Below the pieces are notes generated by a model, which saw only the letters and a list, made by a program, of their open reading frames with translations, had not been told where the DNA came from and did not search any database. This document shows positions 11,674 through 20,574 of a stretch of DNA of 64,000 bases, piece after piece (within the stretch, counting starts at the first letter, position 1; each line of letters opens with the position of its first letter). The stretch spans positions 372,001 to 436,000 of the forward strand of contig CAVYJK010000021.1 of the NCBI GenBank assembly GCA_963768765.1, written 5' to 3'. A program made the translations under genes and the position numbers. This DNA comes from DASWLF01 sp963768765. Lineage in GTDB: Bacteria; Desulfobacterota; Desulfobaccia; Desulfobaccales; 0-14-0-80-60-11.

Positions 11674-12227
11674 ACTCCCCGCCCACAGACCTGGACTATG
11701 CCCTGCTCCGGCGCCTCGCCCGGGGCGAGACCACGGCCCTGGCCGAGCTCATCCGCCGCCACCAGAACCGGCTTTACCAGGTGGCCTATCGCTTGCTGAA
11801 GGATCCCCTGGAAGCGGAAGACGCCCTCCAGGAGGTCTTTCTCAAGGTCTATGAGAACGCCCACCGCTTTGAGCCCAAGGCCTCCGTTTCCGCCTGGCTC
11901 CACCGCATCACCGCCAACCACTGTCTGAATCTGCTCCGGGCGCGGCATCCCCAGGAATCCCTGGACCAGGAGGATTCCATAACTTTAGCGGACTCCGGGG
12001 CCACCCCCCTGCAAGCCCTGGAAGAGCAGGACCTGGGCCGGCGCCTGGAGGAATTGTTGGCGGCGCTCCCCGAGAACCAGCGCCGGGCCCTGATCCTGAA
12101 ACGCTTCGCCGGGCTGAGCTACCAGGAAATCGCCGCGGAAATGGGCCTCAGCCCCCAGGCCGTGGACGGACTGCTCAAACGGGCCCGCCAGTTCCTGAAA
12201 AAGGCTCTGCAGGATTATCTGGAATGA
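11670..12227 (+). CDS. ECF-type RNA polymerase sigma factor (RpoE-like)
   Basis: 185 residues with both ECF domains. Sigma-2 contains LAELIRRHQNRLYQVAYRLL and AEDALQEVFLKVYEN. Sigma-4 contains LPENQRRALILKRFAGLSYQEIAAEMGLSPQAV and ends KRARQFLKKAL. It directs RNA polymerase to a small stress regulon, normally under a membrane anti-sigma factor. The start TTG at 11670 overlaps the upstream stop; the ATG at 11697 is out of frame. The matching zinc-finger anti-sigma gene is not next door but at 16196, beyond a P-type ATPase and a ferritin-like gene. Confidence 0.92.
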   Translation: MNSPPTDLDYALLRRLARGETTALAELIRRHQNRLYQVAYRLLKDPLEAEDALQEVFLKVYENAHRFEPKASVSAWLHRITANHCLNLLRARHPQESLDQEDSITLADSGATPLQALEEQDLGRRLEELLAALPENQRRALILKRFAGLSYQEIAAEMGLSPQAVDGLLKRARQFLKKALQDYLE

Positions 12228-12329
12228 TCTTGCGGCAGAATAACCAGCCCCCACCGCAGGTTATTTTACGGCACCCCAGCAAGCGTTAAAATCCCCCACT
12301 CCCCGGGCGATTCGTATTATCATGGCGCC

Positions 12330-15300
12330 ATGAAAATCTATGAGTTGCTGGCCCCGGATAACATCATCCTGAACTTTGCGCCGCCGCCAGCAGAGGCCCT
12401 GCGGGAGCTCATCGATCAGGTGCGGTCCCGGGTGCCTCTGGCGGTGGCGCCGGGGGTCTTCGAAAAGGAAGAGCTGCACCTGCTCCATGGCTACCTGGGG
12501 GAAGGCCTGGCCATCCTCCACAACCTCACCGACGCGATGGACCAGGCGCTCCTGGTGTTGGCCATTTCGCCGGCAGGGGTGGAACTCGACGGCCAGCGCC
12601 TGCACCTCCTGGCGGTGCTTCTCTCCCCCCTGAAGGAAAGCGGCAGCCATTTTCAGACCCTGGCTCGCCTCACCGCCTTCCTGCGCGACCCCGGGCTGCG
12701 GGCCGAACTGCTGGCCAAAGACCGCGCCGCCGAGGTCCTGCGGGCCATCAGGCTGCAGGAGGAGGCCGGCCACGAGAACTACTGGGTCCTCTCCCAGAAA
12801 GAGATTTTCGAGGAGTTGCAGACCGCGGAGCAGGGGCTTTCGCAGGAGGAAGCCGCCAGAAGGCTTGCCGAGACGGGCCCCAACCGCATCGAACGGCTGC
12901 GCCGCCGGCCCTTAATCCTGCGCTTTGGCGCCAATTTCGTCAACCTCTTTGCTCTGCTGCTCTGGACCGCCTCCGGGTTTTCGTATCTCGCGGGTATGAC
13001 AGGGTTGGCGGGGGCCATTCCCCTGGTCATCCTGATCAACGCGGTCTTCAGCTTCTGGCAGGAGTACCGGGCCGAAAAGGCAATCGAGGCCCTGGAGAAG
13101 CTGCTGCCTGCCAAAAGCCGCCTGTGCCGCGACGGCCGGGTCCGGGAGGTGGAAGCGGCCGCGGTCGTTCCCGGCGATGTGATTCTTCTGGAGGCCGGGG
13201 ACCAGATCCCGGCGGATGCCCGCCTCATTGACTCCCAGGACTTCCGAGTGGATAACAGCGCCCTCACCGGGGAGTCCCGCCCCGCCTACAAGTTTGCCGA
13301 GCCCGTGGAGGACGGCCAGCAGTTCCTCTGGACTGAAATGCCCAATCTGGTGTTTGCCGGCACCGCGGCCCTCTCCGGCGCAGCCCGGGCCGTGGTCATC
13401 GCCACCGGCATGGACACCCAGCTGGGCAACATCGCCTCCCTGACCCAGCGGGTGGAGGAAAAGCCCAGCCCTCTGCAGCGGGAGATGCAGGTGGTGGCCC
13501 GGGTGGTGGCGGCCGTGGCCTTTTCCGTCGGCGCCGTCTTCTTCGGCGTAGGCATCCTCACCGGCAAGCTCACCCTCTTTGCCAGCCTCATCTTTGCCAT
13601 CGGCATGATCGTGGCCTTCGTGCCCGAGGGGCTGCTGCCCACCCTCAGCCTGTCGCTGGCTCTGGCGGTGCAGCGCCTGGCCCGAAAGAACGCCCTGGTG
13701 AAAAAGCTTTCCGGGGTGGAGACCCTGGGGGCCGCCACCGTCATTTGCACCGACAAGACCGGCACGCTGACCACCAACGAGATCATGGTGGAGAGGGTCT
13801 GGCTGGATGGCCAACTCCTTCAGGTGACGGGCTCCGGGCTGAGGGTGGAAGGCCGGCTGGAACTGGAGGGCGCCCCCCTCCCCCCGGAAAAAGCACCAGA
13901 GCCCCCTCCTGGAACTGGCCGCCACCTGCGCGGTCCTGTGCAACAATGCCTTCTTCACCGAGACCGGCACCCCCGTGGGGGACCCCACCGAGGCGGCCCT
14001 CCTGGTGCTGGCGGCCAAGGCCGGCAGCAAGGCGGCAGAAATCCGCCAGTCCCAACCCCGGCTCCAGGTCTTTCCCTTCGAGTCGGTGCGCAAGCGCATG
14101 AGCACCATCAATGCCTCCCCCGGAGGCGGCCGCCGCGTCTGGGTCAAAGGCGCCCCCGATACCCTGATCCCCCTGTGCCGCACTGTTACCGACTGGCAGG
14201 GCAACCGCCGGGAACTGACGGCCCAGGACCGGGCCCTGCTGATTCAAACCTTGAACCACATGGCTCAGCAGGGACAGAGGCTCCTGGCCCTGGCCTTCAA
14301 GGAGGTGGGGACCGAGGAGCTCGACCAGCAGGAAGCCGAAAGAGAGCTCAGCTTGCTTGCCCTTGCCGGGATGATGGACCCGCCCCGGCCGGAGGTGCCC
14401 CCGGCCATCGCCAAGTGCCGCCGGGCGGGCATCCGCATCGTCATGGTCACCGGGGATTATGGCGGCACCGCCCGGGCCGTGGCCGGGCAGATCGGCATGA
14501 ATCTGGACCCCCGGTTTCCCATCCTCACCGGGGAGATGGTCTCCCACCTGCCCGAGGTCCAGCTCCGCAAGCTCCTAAAGCGGGAAGGCGATATGATTTT
14601 TGCCCGCACCTCACCGGAAGAGAAGTTGCGCATCGTCACGGCCCTGAGGAACCTGGGCCACACGGTGGCGGTCACCGGCGACGGGGTCAACGACGGGCCG
14701 GCCCTGAAGGCCGCAGATATAGGGGTGGCCATGGGCCGGCGCGGCACCGAGGTGAGCAAAGAGGCGGCGGCCATGGTGCTGGCGGATGACAACTTCGCCT
14801 CCATCGTGGCCGCCATCGAGGAAGGCCGGGCGGTTTACGTCAACATCCAAAAATTCATCACTTATATCTTCGCTTCCAACGTGGCGGAGGCGGTCCCCTT
14901 CATCCTCTTCGTCCTAACCGGCATCCCCCTGCCCTTGGGGATCATGCAGATCCTGGCCGTGGACCTGGGGGCGGACCTCTTGCCGGCCCTGGCCCTGGGG
15001 TCCGAACCCCCGGAGCCGGGGATCATGGACCAGCCGCCCCGTTCCCGGAAAGACCATCTTATCGACCTGAAGGTGGCCCGGCGGTTCGTCTTCCTGGGGC
15101 TGCTGACCGCGGGGGCCGGCCTGGCCTCCTACTTCTACGTCTACTGGCTGGCGGGCTGGCGCCCGGGCCAGGAGATGGCCGCCACGGGGCCCCTTTACCT
15201 TCGGGCCACCACCATGTGCTACGGCGGCATCATCATGGCGGCCGCCGGCAATGCCCTAACCTTGCGCACCGAACGGGAGTCCCTCTTCCGGGTGGGCTTC

Positions 15301-15537
15301 TTCACCAACCGCCTGCTCCTGGCCGGGCTGGCCGGGGTGGGGGCCGTCCTCCTGGCCCTGAGTTACGCTCCCTTCCTGCAAAAGATCTTCCGGACCGCGC
15401 CCCTGGAGGGCCGGGATCTGCTTTTCTTGCTGATCTTCCCGCCCCTGCAAGTGCTGGTCTCGGAGCTGCGCAAGGCCTGGCGGCGCCGCGGCGCCGCGCC
15501 GCAGGAGCCCGCACTCCACCGGCCGGAGGGTTTATGA
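12330..15537 (+). CDS. P-type cation ATPase with N-terminal PTS EIIA-like domain (one frameshift)
   Basis: About 1068 residues. Residues 1-145 resemble a type-2 PTS EIIA (EIIA-Ntr-like) domain: GEGLAILHNLTDAMDQ places a His (H64) where EIIA carries its phosphoacceptor, followed by LSPLKESGSHFQTLARLTAF and RDPGLRAELL. The rest is a P2-type ATPase: cation N-terminal domain, TM helices, DNSALTGES, PEGLLPTLSLS in M4, ICTDKTGTLT (phosphorylated D475), and VTGDGVNDGPALKAADIGVAMG. Four C-terminal TM helices follow PLPLGIMQILAVDLGAD. The frame changes by one extra base in C- and A-runs at about 13872-13892, and homology continues cleanly (CNNAFF..VGDPTEAALL). The ion is unknown; it resembles Ca/Na,K-type pumps. 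It lies between an ECF sigma gene and that system's anti-sigma gene. Confidence 0.9.
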
Positions 15538-15583
15538 TTTTGGGGATTGAGATAACGCCGCTGCCCAATGAAAGAAAAGAACT

Positions 15584-15868
15584 CTACTTCCCCGTGAGCT
15601 CCTTCACTTCTTTTTTGCCGTGTTCCATTTCCTTTACCTGGTCCGTGTCCAGGCGCAGCAGCATGGTTTGGAATTCCCCCACGTGGGTCTTTTCTTCCTT
15701 GGCGATGTCCAGCAGGACCGCCTTGATATCTTTGTCGTCGGTGAGGGCCGCCATTTGCTCGTAGAGATTGATGGCATCCAGCTCGGCAATGATGGCGAGC
15801 CGCAGTATCTCCTTGTTCAGGTCTTTCTTGGCTACTTTGGTAAAATCCACGGGAATCTGTGATAACAT
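15584..15868 (-). CDS. Small ferritin-like (rubrerythrin-type) diiron protein
   Basis: 94 residues, a half-ferritin. Helix 1 carries AIIAELDAINLYEQMAAL and helix 2 carries AVLLDIAKEEKTHVGEFQTMLL, supplying Glu/His ligands (E, ExxH) for a diiron site after dimerisation. Proteins of this size act in iron oxidation/storage or peroxide handling in anaerobes, some inside encapsulins. No encapsulin targeting tail is evident at the C-terminus (KEVKELTGK). ATG 15868 has AGGGAGG upstream. It runs opposite to the ATPase gene. Confidence 0.8.
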   Translation of the reverse strand: MLSQIPVDFTKVAKKDLNKEILRLAIIAELDAINLYEQMAALTDDKDIKAVLLDIAKEEKTHVGEFQTMLLRLDTDQVKEMEHGKKEVKELTGK

Positions 15869-16000
15869 AAAATCCTCCCTGGGCCCCGGGAATCGGCCGG
15901 TGAAATTTTGGTGCTACCCTGCAAATTAAGCACCGGAACCGGGGGCGTCAAGAAAGCCATCTGAGGGGAGGACGGGGGAAACCTATTCCCCGCCCTCCCC

Positions 16001-16092
16001 GGAAGTATCCCCTCCCAACCCCCCTTATGGGGTTGGGGGAGGGAGCTTGAGGGAGGGATTGCAAGGGGCTCGCTGCCCCTGGCCCCCTCCCT
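16001..16092. repeat. G/C-rich palindromic intergenic repeat (GGGAGGG family)
   Basis: Nested inverted repeats such as CCCCTCCCAACC...GGTTGGGGGAGGG and GAGGGAGGG...CCCTCCCTC. It resembles the elements at 26188, 38570, 40003, 40652, 45782 and 54262. Confidence 0.6.
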
Positions 16093-16195
16093 CAAAAAAC
16101 AGCTTTCAAAATTATGTCCGCCGCGCGCCGATATTTGTAGATTTTAGTGTTTATTGAGATAAGGGATGGATTCCTTTTTTGGGGGAAAGGCTGAA

Positions 16196-16639
16196 ATGAA
16201 GATGGCATGCCCGGAAGTTAAGGAGCGGTTGTCCGCCTGGCTGGACGGCGAGTTGGCCCCGGAGGAGCGCGGCTTCATCGAGGCCCACCTCCAGGGCTGC
16301 GCCGGGTGCCGCCGGGAGGCGGCGCAACTTGAGGCGCTGGACTCCGCCCTGGGAGAGCTGGCCACGCCCGTGCCGCCCCGGGTGGCGGAAAAGGTTTTGG
16401 CCCGCCTCCAGGCCCAGCAAGGTGAGCGGCGCCGCCCCTGGTGGCAGTCCCTGGCCCTGGCCGCCTCCCTGGTCCTGGGCATTGTCCTGGGAGGCAGCGT
16501 GGCCCGGGACTTCTATCCCCTGACGTCGGAAAACGGCGTTGCCGAAGTCGCCGGCCTCCAGGATTTCCATGATTTTCCCCAGGGCTCCCTGGGCACCGTC
16601 CTGGCTTCTTATCAGCCTGAGGAAGGTAACGGCCATTGA
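16196..16639 (+). CDS. Zinc-finger anti-sigma factor (zf-HC2 type)
   Basis: 147 residues. An N-terminal anti-sigma zinc finger (CPEVKERLSAWLDGEL...HLQGCAGC, the H-x3-C-x2-C pattern) is followed by a linker and one membrane helix (LALAASLVLGIVLGGSVA), then a short periplasmic tail. Such proteins hold an ECF sigma factor inactive at the membrane; the likely partner is the sigma at 11670. I prefer ATG 16196 (or 16202), with GGGAAAGG upstream, over 16166. Its TGA overlaps the TTG of the next gene, so they are coupled. Confidence 0.85.
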   Translation: MKMACPEVKERLSAWLDGELAPEERGFIEAHLQGCAGCRREAAQLEALDSALGELATPVPPRVAEKVLARLQAQQGERRRPWWQSLALAASLVLGIVLGGSVARDFYPLTSENGVAEVAGLQDFHDFPQGSLGTVLASYQPEEGNGH

Positions 16640-17158
16640 AGCGCAACTGGCTCCTTTACCTGGTAATATTTTCCCTGGCCCTGAACCTGGGGACCATCGG
16701 CACCCTGGTGTACCTGCGCTATCACAACCGGACGCTGGCGACCATGCGGGAGGCGCTGCCGCCGCTGCCCCTGCGGGAGCTGTGGGGCGCGCTGAATCTG
16801 GATGCCGACCAGCGGCAGGCTCTCCGGGGCCTGTTCCCGGAGCATCGGCGCCGTATCCGGGACATCAGAGCCGAGCTGGCCCAGAAGCGCCTGGAGCTCT
16901 TTGACCTCATCAAGAGCGAGGACCCGCCCTGGAGCGCGGTCCAGGCCAAGGTCCAAGAGATCAGCGCCCTGCAGGGAAGCCTGGAAGAAGAGATGGCCCG
17001 CTTTCTGCTGGAGTTTAAGAAGCACTTGAAGCCGGGTCAGGACACCGCCTTCTTAAACCTGGTGCAAAACCACCTGGGTCGGCTCTGCGGCCCCATGGGG
17101 CCACCGCCGCGGACCCATGCGGGAAGGCATGGGACCAAGAGGTCCTGCCGGCCCTTGA
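16636..17158 (+). CDS. Periplasmic metal-sensor/Spy-CpxP-like protein (C-terminal frameshift)
   Basis: Begins MKRNWLLYLVIFSLALNLGTIG, an N-terminal membrane anchor, followed by long amphipathic helices (LNLDADQRQALRGLFPEHRRRIRDI...LAQKRLELFDLI) typical of heavy-metal-resistance/Spy/CpxP sensors. TTG 16636 overlaps the anti-sigma stop. As read, the frame runs on to 17397 through the next gene. A one-base change near 17112 would instead give a natural end (RGPMREGMGPRGPAGP, stop 17156-17158), so I end it there. Sigma, anti-sigma and such a sensor usually form one envelope-stress module. Confidence 0.75.
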
Positions 17159-17209
17159 TGCTCCAATTAAAAGTTAACCCGAGGAATATTAACTATAAGG
17201 AGGACTATT

Positions 17210-17533
17210 ATGAAGAAATCAGCATGGCTTATGCCTGGTCTGGCCCTGGCGCTGGCCGGGATCATGGTCTTGGCGGTCCCCGTATTCGCCCAGCAAGGCC
17301 GCGGGGGCGGTCCCCAGGGCCAGGGAAACCAGTGGTGCCAGGGAGGCGGCATGGGCCCTGGTCCGGGGAGCGCTTACTCCCCCAACTATCAGAATAACCA
17401 GAATTGCCCCTATTACAGCGACGACAATACCCAGCAGGCACCCAGGGGCGGCCGCCGGGGCATGCAGGGACGGGGAGGGGGCCGCGCCAATCAACCCGCC
17501 ACCCAGGCCACGCCTCCGGCAGGAACCCAATAA
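17210..17533 (+). CDS. Small secreted Gly/Gln/Asn-rich protein
   Basis: 107 residues: a signal peptide (MKKSAWLMPGLALALAGIMV, cleavage after VFA near residue 27) then a low-complexity mature part rich in G, Q, N and P with CQGG and NCPYYSD. No domain is recognised. ATG 17210 has AAGGAGGAC upstream. It ends the sigma/anti-sigma/sensor group, so it is probably an extracytoplasmic member of that stress system. Confidence 0.75.
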   Translation: MKKSAWLMPGLALALAGIMVLAVPVFAQQGRGGGPQGQGNQWCQGGGMGPGPGSAYSPNYQNNQNCPYYSDDNTQQAPRGGRRGMQGRGGGRANQPATQATPPAGTQ

Positions 17534-17670
17534 CCGCAATCGCCGCCTGACGGCGGCGCTCCATATATACCTATAAACCGGGCAGGGCAGGCAGCCCCGC
17601 CTACCAGAGCAATTGGGCTCAATGTTTTAGGCAGGCAATCTCCCCCCCTCAAGATTGCCTGGGAAGAAAG

Positions 17671-17704
17671 AAACCGGGGTTGAACAGGTTTTCAACCCCG
17701 GTTT
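17671..17704. terminator. Bidirectional intrinsic terminator
   Basis: A perfect 14-bp stem (AAACCGGGGTTGAA with its complement at 17691-17704) around a 6-base loop. A-rich and T-rich flanks on each side suit both the rightward small-protein gene and the leftward slyD gene. Confidence 0.85.
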
Positions 17705-17716
17705 TCGTTGGTCATC

Positions 17717-18196
17717 CTAGCAACTGCTGCAGTCCGAGGGAGCGGAGCAGGAGCACCTCATCTGGGTGGCCTTGTCGGTGATCCCCACCACCTTGATTTT
17801 GAACTCCAGGGTCTTCCCGGCCAGCGGGTGGTTAAAATCCACCATGAACTTATCCGGGTGGATGGCCAGCACCGTGCCGGAAACGGGGCCGTGGGGGCTG
17901 GAGAACCTCAGCACCTGGCCCACTTCCACGGGGTGATCGCCCAGCATCTCCGTGGGAAACTCCCGTTTGAGGTCTTCCCGGGTTTCCCCATACGCCTGGT
18001 CCGGGGTCAGGGTGAAGGTCTTTTCGCCTTCCACTTCCATATCCACCACTGCGTCGTTGAAGCCGGCAATGATGCCGCCGCCGCCCACCTGGAACTCCAG
18101 GGGACCGCGGCCATCACTGCTGTCGAACACCGTGCCGTCTTCCAGGGTGCCGGTATAATGCAACTGGATGAAATCACCGGTTTTTACCTTGGTCAT
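17717..18196 (-). CDS. slyD: SlyD-like FKBP-type peptidyl-prolyl isomerase
   Basis: 159 residues. The FKBP core (VKTGDFIQLHYTGTLEDGTVFDSS ... GGGGIIAGFNDAVVDM) is split by the insert-in-flap chaperone domain (DLKREFPTEMLGDHPVEVGQVLRF...VDFNHPLAGKTLEF). The C-terminal tail is cysteine-rich (RCSCSAPSDCSSC), equivalent to the metal-binding tail of E. coli SlyD, which delivers nickel. Nickel handling would fit the CODH/ACS enzymes in this genome. ATG 18196 has AAAGGAGAAGG upstream. Confidence 0.92.
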   Translation of the reverse strand: MTKVKTGDFIQLHYTGTLEDGTVFDSSDGRGPLEFQVGGGGIIAGFNDAVVDMEVEGEKTFTLTPDQAYGETREDLKREFPTEMLGDHPVEVGQVLRFSSPHGPVSGTVLAIHPDKFMVDFNHPLAGKTLEFKIKVVGITDKATQMRCSCSAPSDCSSC

Positions 18197-18314
18197 GCCT
18201 TCTCCTTTGGGGCCTAAGCGGCAGCCTGCCTGCCGCCTGACCTTGTTTTTCTTTCCGTCGAAGCGCGTTCTTAGATCAGGCTGCTGGCCTGAACAGATCT
18301 TGGGCCTAAGGGCT

Positions 18315-18518
18315 CTAGAGCTTCACCACGTTCTGGGCCTGGGGGCCTTTGCGGCCTTCGACGACCTCGAACTCCACCTCCTGGCCTTCCTCCAGGGTCC
18401 GAAAGCCTTCGCCCTCGATGTTGCTGTGGTGCACGAAGACATCGGGGCCGTCTTCCTGGGAAATAAATCCATAGCCTTTTGAATCACTGAACCACTTTAC
18501 TTTGCCTTTTACTCGCAT
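18315..18518 (-). CDS. Cold-shock domain protein (CspA family)
   Basis: 67 residues, one OB-fold with RNP1 KGYGFIS and RNP2 DVFVHH, ending QAQNVVKL. It binds single-stranded nucleic acid and melts RNA structure. ATG 18518 with GGAGG upstream is preferred to TTG 18524. The leader from the predicted promoter is about 125 bases, like cold-shock mRNAs with regulatory 5' UTRs. Confidence 0.93.
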   Translation of the reverse strand: MRVKGKVKWFSDSKGYGFISQEDGPDVFVHHSNIEGEGFRTLEEGQEVEFEVVEGRKGPQAQNVVKL

Positions 18519-18650
18519 TACCAACCTCCAATAGATTCCTCCCCCCAGGGGGGAGTCACACCAGGCAAAAAAATTGAGGAGAACGACCGGTAAAGCGTTC
18601 CCCTCTTGGAAAAGCCTACAGGCCCCCGAATTAGCCTGGAATTCTTTTAG

Positions 18651-18678
18651 ATTTTATAAAATTTCCGCCGCTTGTCAA
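18651..18678 (-). promoter_or_regulatory. Sigma-70-type promoter of the cold-shock gene
   Basis: On the minus strand: TTGACA (18678-18673), a 16-base spacer and TAAAAT (18656-18651). It would give an untranslated leader of about 125 bases before ATG 18518. Confidence 0.5.
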
Positions 18679-18821
18679 ATAGTTATCTGAAGTGTAGTCT
18701 TTTTATCGGCCAACCTGAGCATCCCGGTTATTGCCCGGACCCGGAAAACCATGGCGCCAGCGCCTGGGATCGGGCTCCCGGCGGTCTCTGAAGCCAACCC
18801 GGCCGGGGACGGTCCTGCTAC

Positions 18822-19010
18822 GTGGTGGGGGCGGATGCGGTTCTCCAGGCCCTGGCTCAAGGAAAGGTTCCCGGGACCTTGCTCGGGGCTTTCGTGGGGG
18901 TGTTGGTCCTGTTGATTATTTTGGTTCGATTGGCCCGGCGCAGTCTCCGAACCAAGGAGAAGGAAACAACCACCGGAACCGATTCCGGAACAGGGGAGTC
19001 CAGGTCATGA
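18822..19010 (+). CDS. Possible small single-pass membrane protein
   Basis: 62 residues with one hydrophobic helix (GTLLGAFVGVLVLLIILVRLA, residues about 18-39) followed by a basic and Thr-rich tail. GTG 18822 start, no strong ribosome site. Its TGA overlaps the ATG of the flavoprotein (ATGA at 19007-19010), which supports a real coupled gene. The function is unknown. Confidence 0.45.
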   Translation: MVGADAVLQALAQGKVPGTLLGAFVGVLVLLIILVRLARRSLRTKEKETTTGTDSGTGESRS

Positions 19011-20533
19011 GCGTGATTCCTGAAGTAAGGCCTCTGGATGAATACAATGAAGCGCTGGTGGCCAACGTCCGGCCGCCGGACTGGGAAAACCCCCGGCCCG
19101 CCCCCAGTTACAACTTGGTGGTGGTCGGCGGGGGTACCGCGGGATTGGTGAGCGCCGCCGGGGCCGCGGGGCTGGGAGCCAAAGTGGCCCTGGTGGAGCG
19201 GCATCTGTTGGGAGGGGACTGCCTCAACTACGGCTGCGTGCCCTCCAAAGCCATAATCCGCTCCTCCCGGGTTTATGCCGACCTCCGGGATGCCGGGCTT
19301 TTCGGGGTGAAGGTGCCCCAGGGCACCGAGGTGGATTTTCCCGCGGTCATGGCGCGCATGCGGCGCCTCCGGGCCGGCATCAGCCATCGCGATGCGGCGG
19401 CCCGCTTCCGCGACCTGGGAGTGGATGTCTTTTTGGGGGAAGCCCGCTTCACCGGCCCGAAAACCGTGGCGGTGGCGAGCCAAACCCTGGGCTTTAAAAA
19501 GGCGGTCATCGCCACCGGCGGCCGGGCGGTGCAGCCGCCCATCCCCGGCCTGGCGGAGGCGGGCTTTCTCACCAATGAGACGGTCTTTTCCCTGACCCGG
19601 CGTCCGCCCCGGCTTTTAATCATCGGCGCCGGCCCCATCGGCTGTGAGTTCGCCCAGGCCTTTCAGCGTCTGGGCTGCCGGGTGACCCTCCTGCACAAAC
19701 ATCCCCGCCTCATGAACCGGGAAGACCGGGATGCCGCGGAGCTTATTCAAAAAATTTTCCTGAAAGAGGGGATCGACCTCTTATTGGGGGCAAAGCCGCG
19801 GCAGGTCTTGAGGACCGCCACCGGGAAAATAATTCAGTACGAGCAGGACGGCAAAGCCGGCGAGCTGGAGGTGGATGAGATTCTGGTGGGCGCGGGCCGG
19901 GCCCCCAATGTGGAGAACCTTGATCTGGAGGCCGCGGGGGTCAAGTACGAGGCCGGCCGGGGCCGGGGCGTGCTGGTCAATGACAGATTGCAAACCACCA
20001 ACCCTCGCATCTACGCCGCCGGCGATATCTGCCTGCCGTATCAATTCACCCACCTGGCCGCCGCCGCCGCCCGCCTCGTCATCCAGAATGCCCTGTTCTT
20101 TGGCCGGAAAAAGCTGAGCGCCCTGACTATTCCCTGGTGCACCTATACCGACCCGGAAGTGGCCCATGTGGGCCTGTCCGAAGCCGCGGCCCAAGAGAAG
20201 GGCCTGGTCCTCCAGACCTTCACGAAGCCTTTGAGTGAGGTGGACCGGGCCATTGTGGACGGGGAGGAAGAGGGATTTGTGAAGGTTCACGTCAAGGCCG
20301 GAACCGACAGGATCCTGGGGGCCACCATCGTGGCCCGGCATGCCGGGGAGATGGTGGGCGAGCTTTCCGTGGCCATGGCGGCAGGCCTGGGCCTGGGGGC
20401 CCTGGCCGCCGTCATCCATCCGTACCCCACCCAGGCCGAAGCCATCCGGCAGACGGGCGATCTTTATAACCGCACCAGACTCACGCCCAGGCTGAAGCGC
20501 CTGTTCACCAGGTACTTCAAGTGGCGCCGTTGA
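19007..20533 (+). CDS. MerA/dihydrolipoamide dehydrogenase-family flavoprotein disulfide reductase
   Basis: 508 residues. FAD-binding VVGGGTAGLVSAAGAAGLGA lies near residue 40, the redox-active disulfide is in GGDCLNYGCVPSKA, the NAD(P)-binding GAGPIGCEFAQAFQRLG is in the middle, and FAD motif 2 is YAAGDIC. The C-terminal dimer domain has IHPYPTQAEAIRQTGD. It lacks the N-terminal HMA domain and the C-terminal cysteine pair of true mercuric reductases, so the substrate is unclear; annotation as 'mercuric reductase' would be by similarity only. I take ATG 19007, overlapping the small membrane gene, since the conserved region begins soon after; an in-frame start at 18731 adds only low-complexity sequence. 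Confidence 0.88.
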   Translation: MSVIPEVRPLDEYNEALVANVRPPDWENPRPAPSYNLVVVGGGTAGLVSAAGAAGLGAKVALVERHLLGGDCLNYGCVPSKAIIRSSRVYADLRDAGLFGVKVPQGTEVDFPAVMARMRRLRAGISHRDAAARFRDLGVDVFLGEARFTGPKTVAVASQTLGFKKAVIATGGRAVQPPIPGLAEAGFLTNETVFSLTRRPPRLLIIGAGPIGCEFAQAFQRLGCRVTLLHKHPRLMNREDRDAAELIQKIFLKEGIDLLLGAKPRQVLRTATGKIIQYEQDGKAGELEVDEILVGAGRAPNVENLDLEAAGVKYEAGRGRGVLVNDRLQTTNPRIYAAGDICLPYQFTHLAAAAARLVIQNALFFGRKKLSALTIPWCTYTDPEVAHVGLSEAAAQEKGLVLQTFTKPLSEVDRAIVDGEEEGFVKVHVKAGTDRILGATIVARHAGEMVGELSVAMAAGLGLGALAAVIHPYPTQAEAIRQTGDLYNRTRLTPRLKRLFTRYFKWRR

Positions 20534-20574
20534 CGCCCTTGGGGTAGGGGGAAGGAGGCTTTAAGACCACTTGG

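Noticed and set aside
15584..15868. Encapsulin cargo ferritin
   Set aside because: The half-ferritin fold fits, but no encapsulin gene or typical C-terminal targeting peptide is present nearby.
17159..17397. C-terminal extension of the periplasmic sensor through the next gene
   Set aside because: The sequence after about 17112 is non-homologous low complexity and overlaps a gene with a clear signal peptide and ribosome site; a one-base shift gives a natural stop at 17158.
19007..20533. Calling the flavoprotein a functional mercuric reductase in a mer operon
   Set aside because: No merR/merT/merP neighbours, no HMA domain and no C-terminal cysteine pair.
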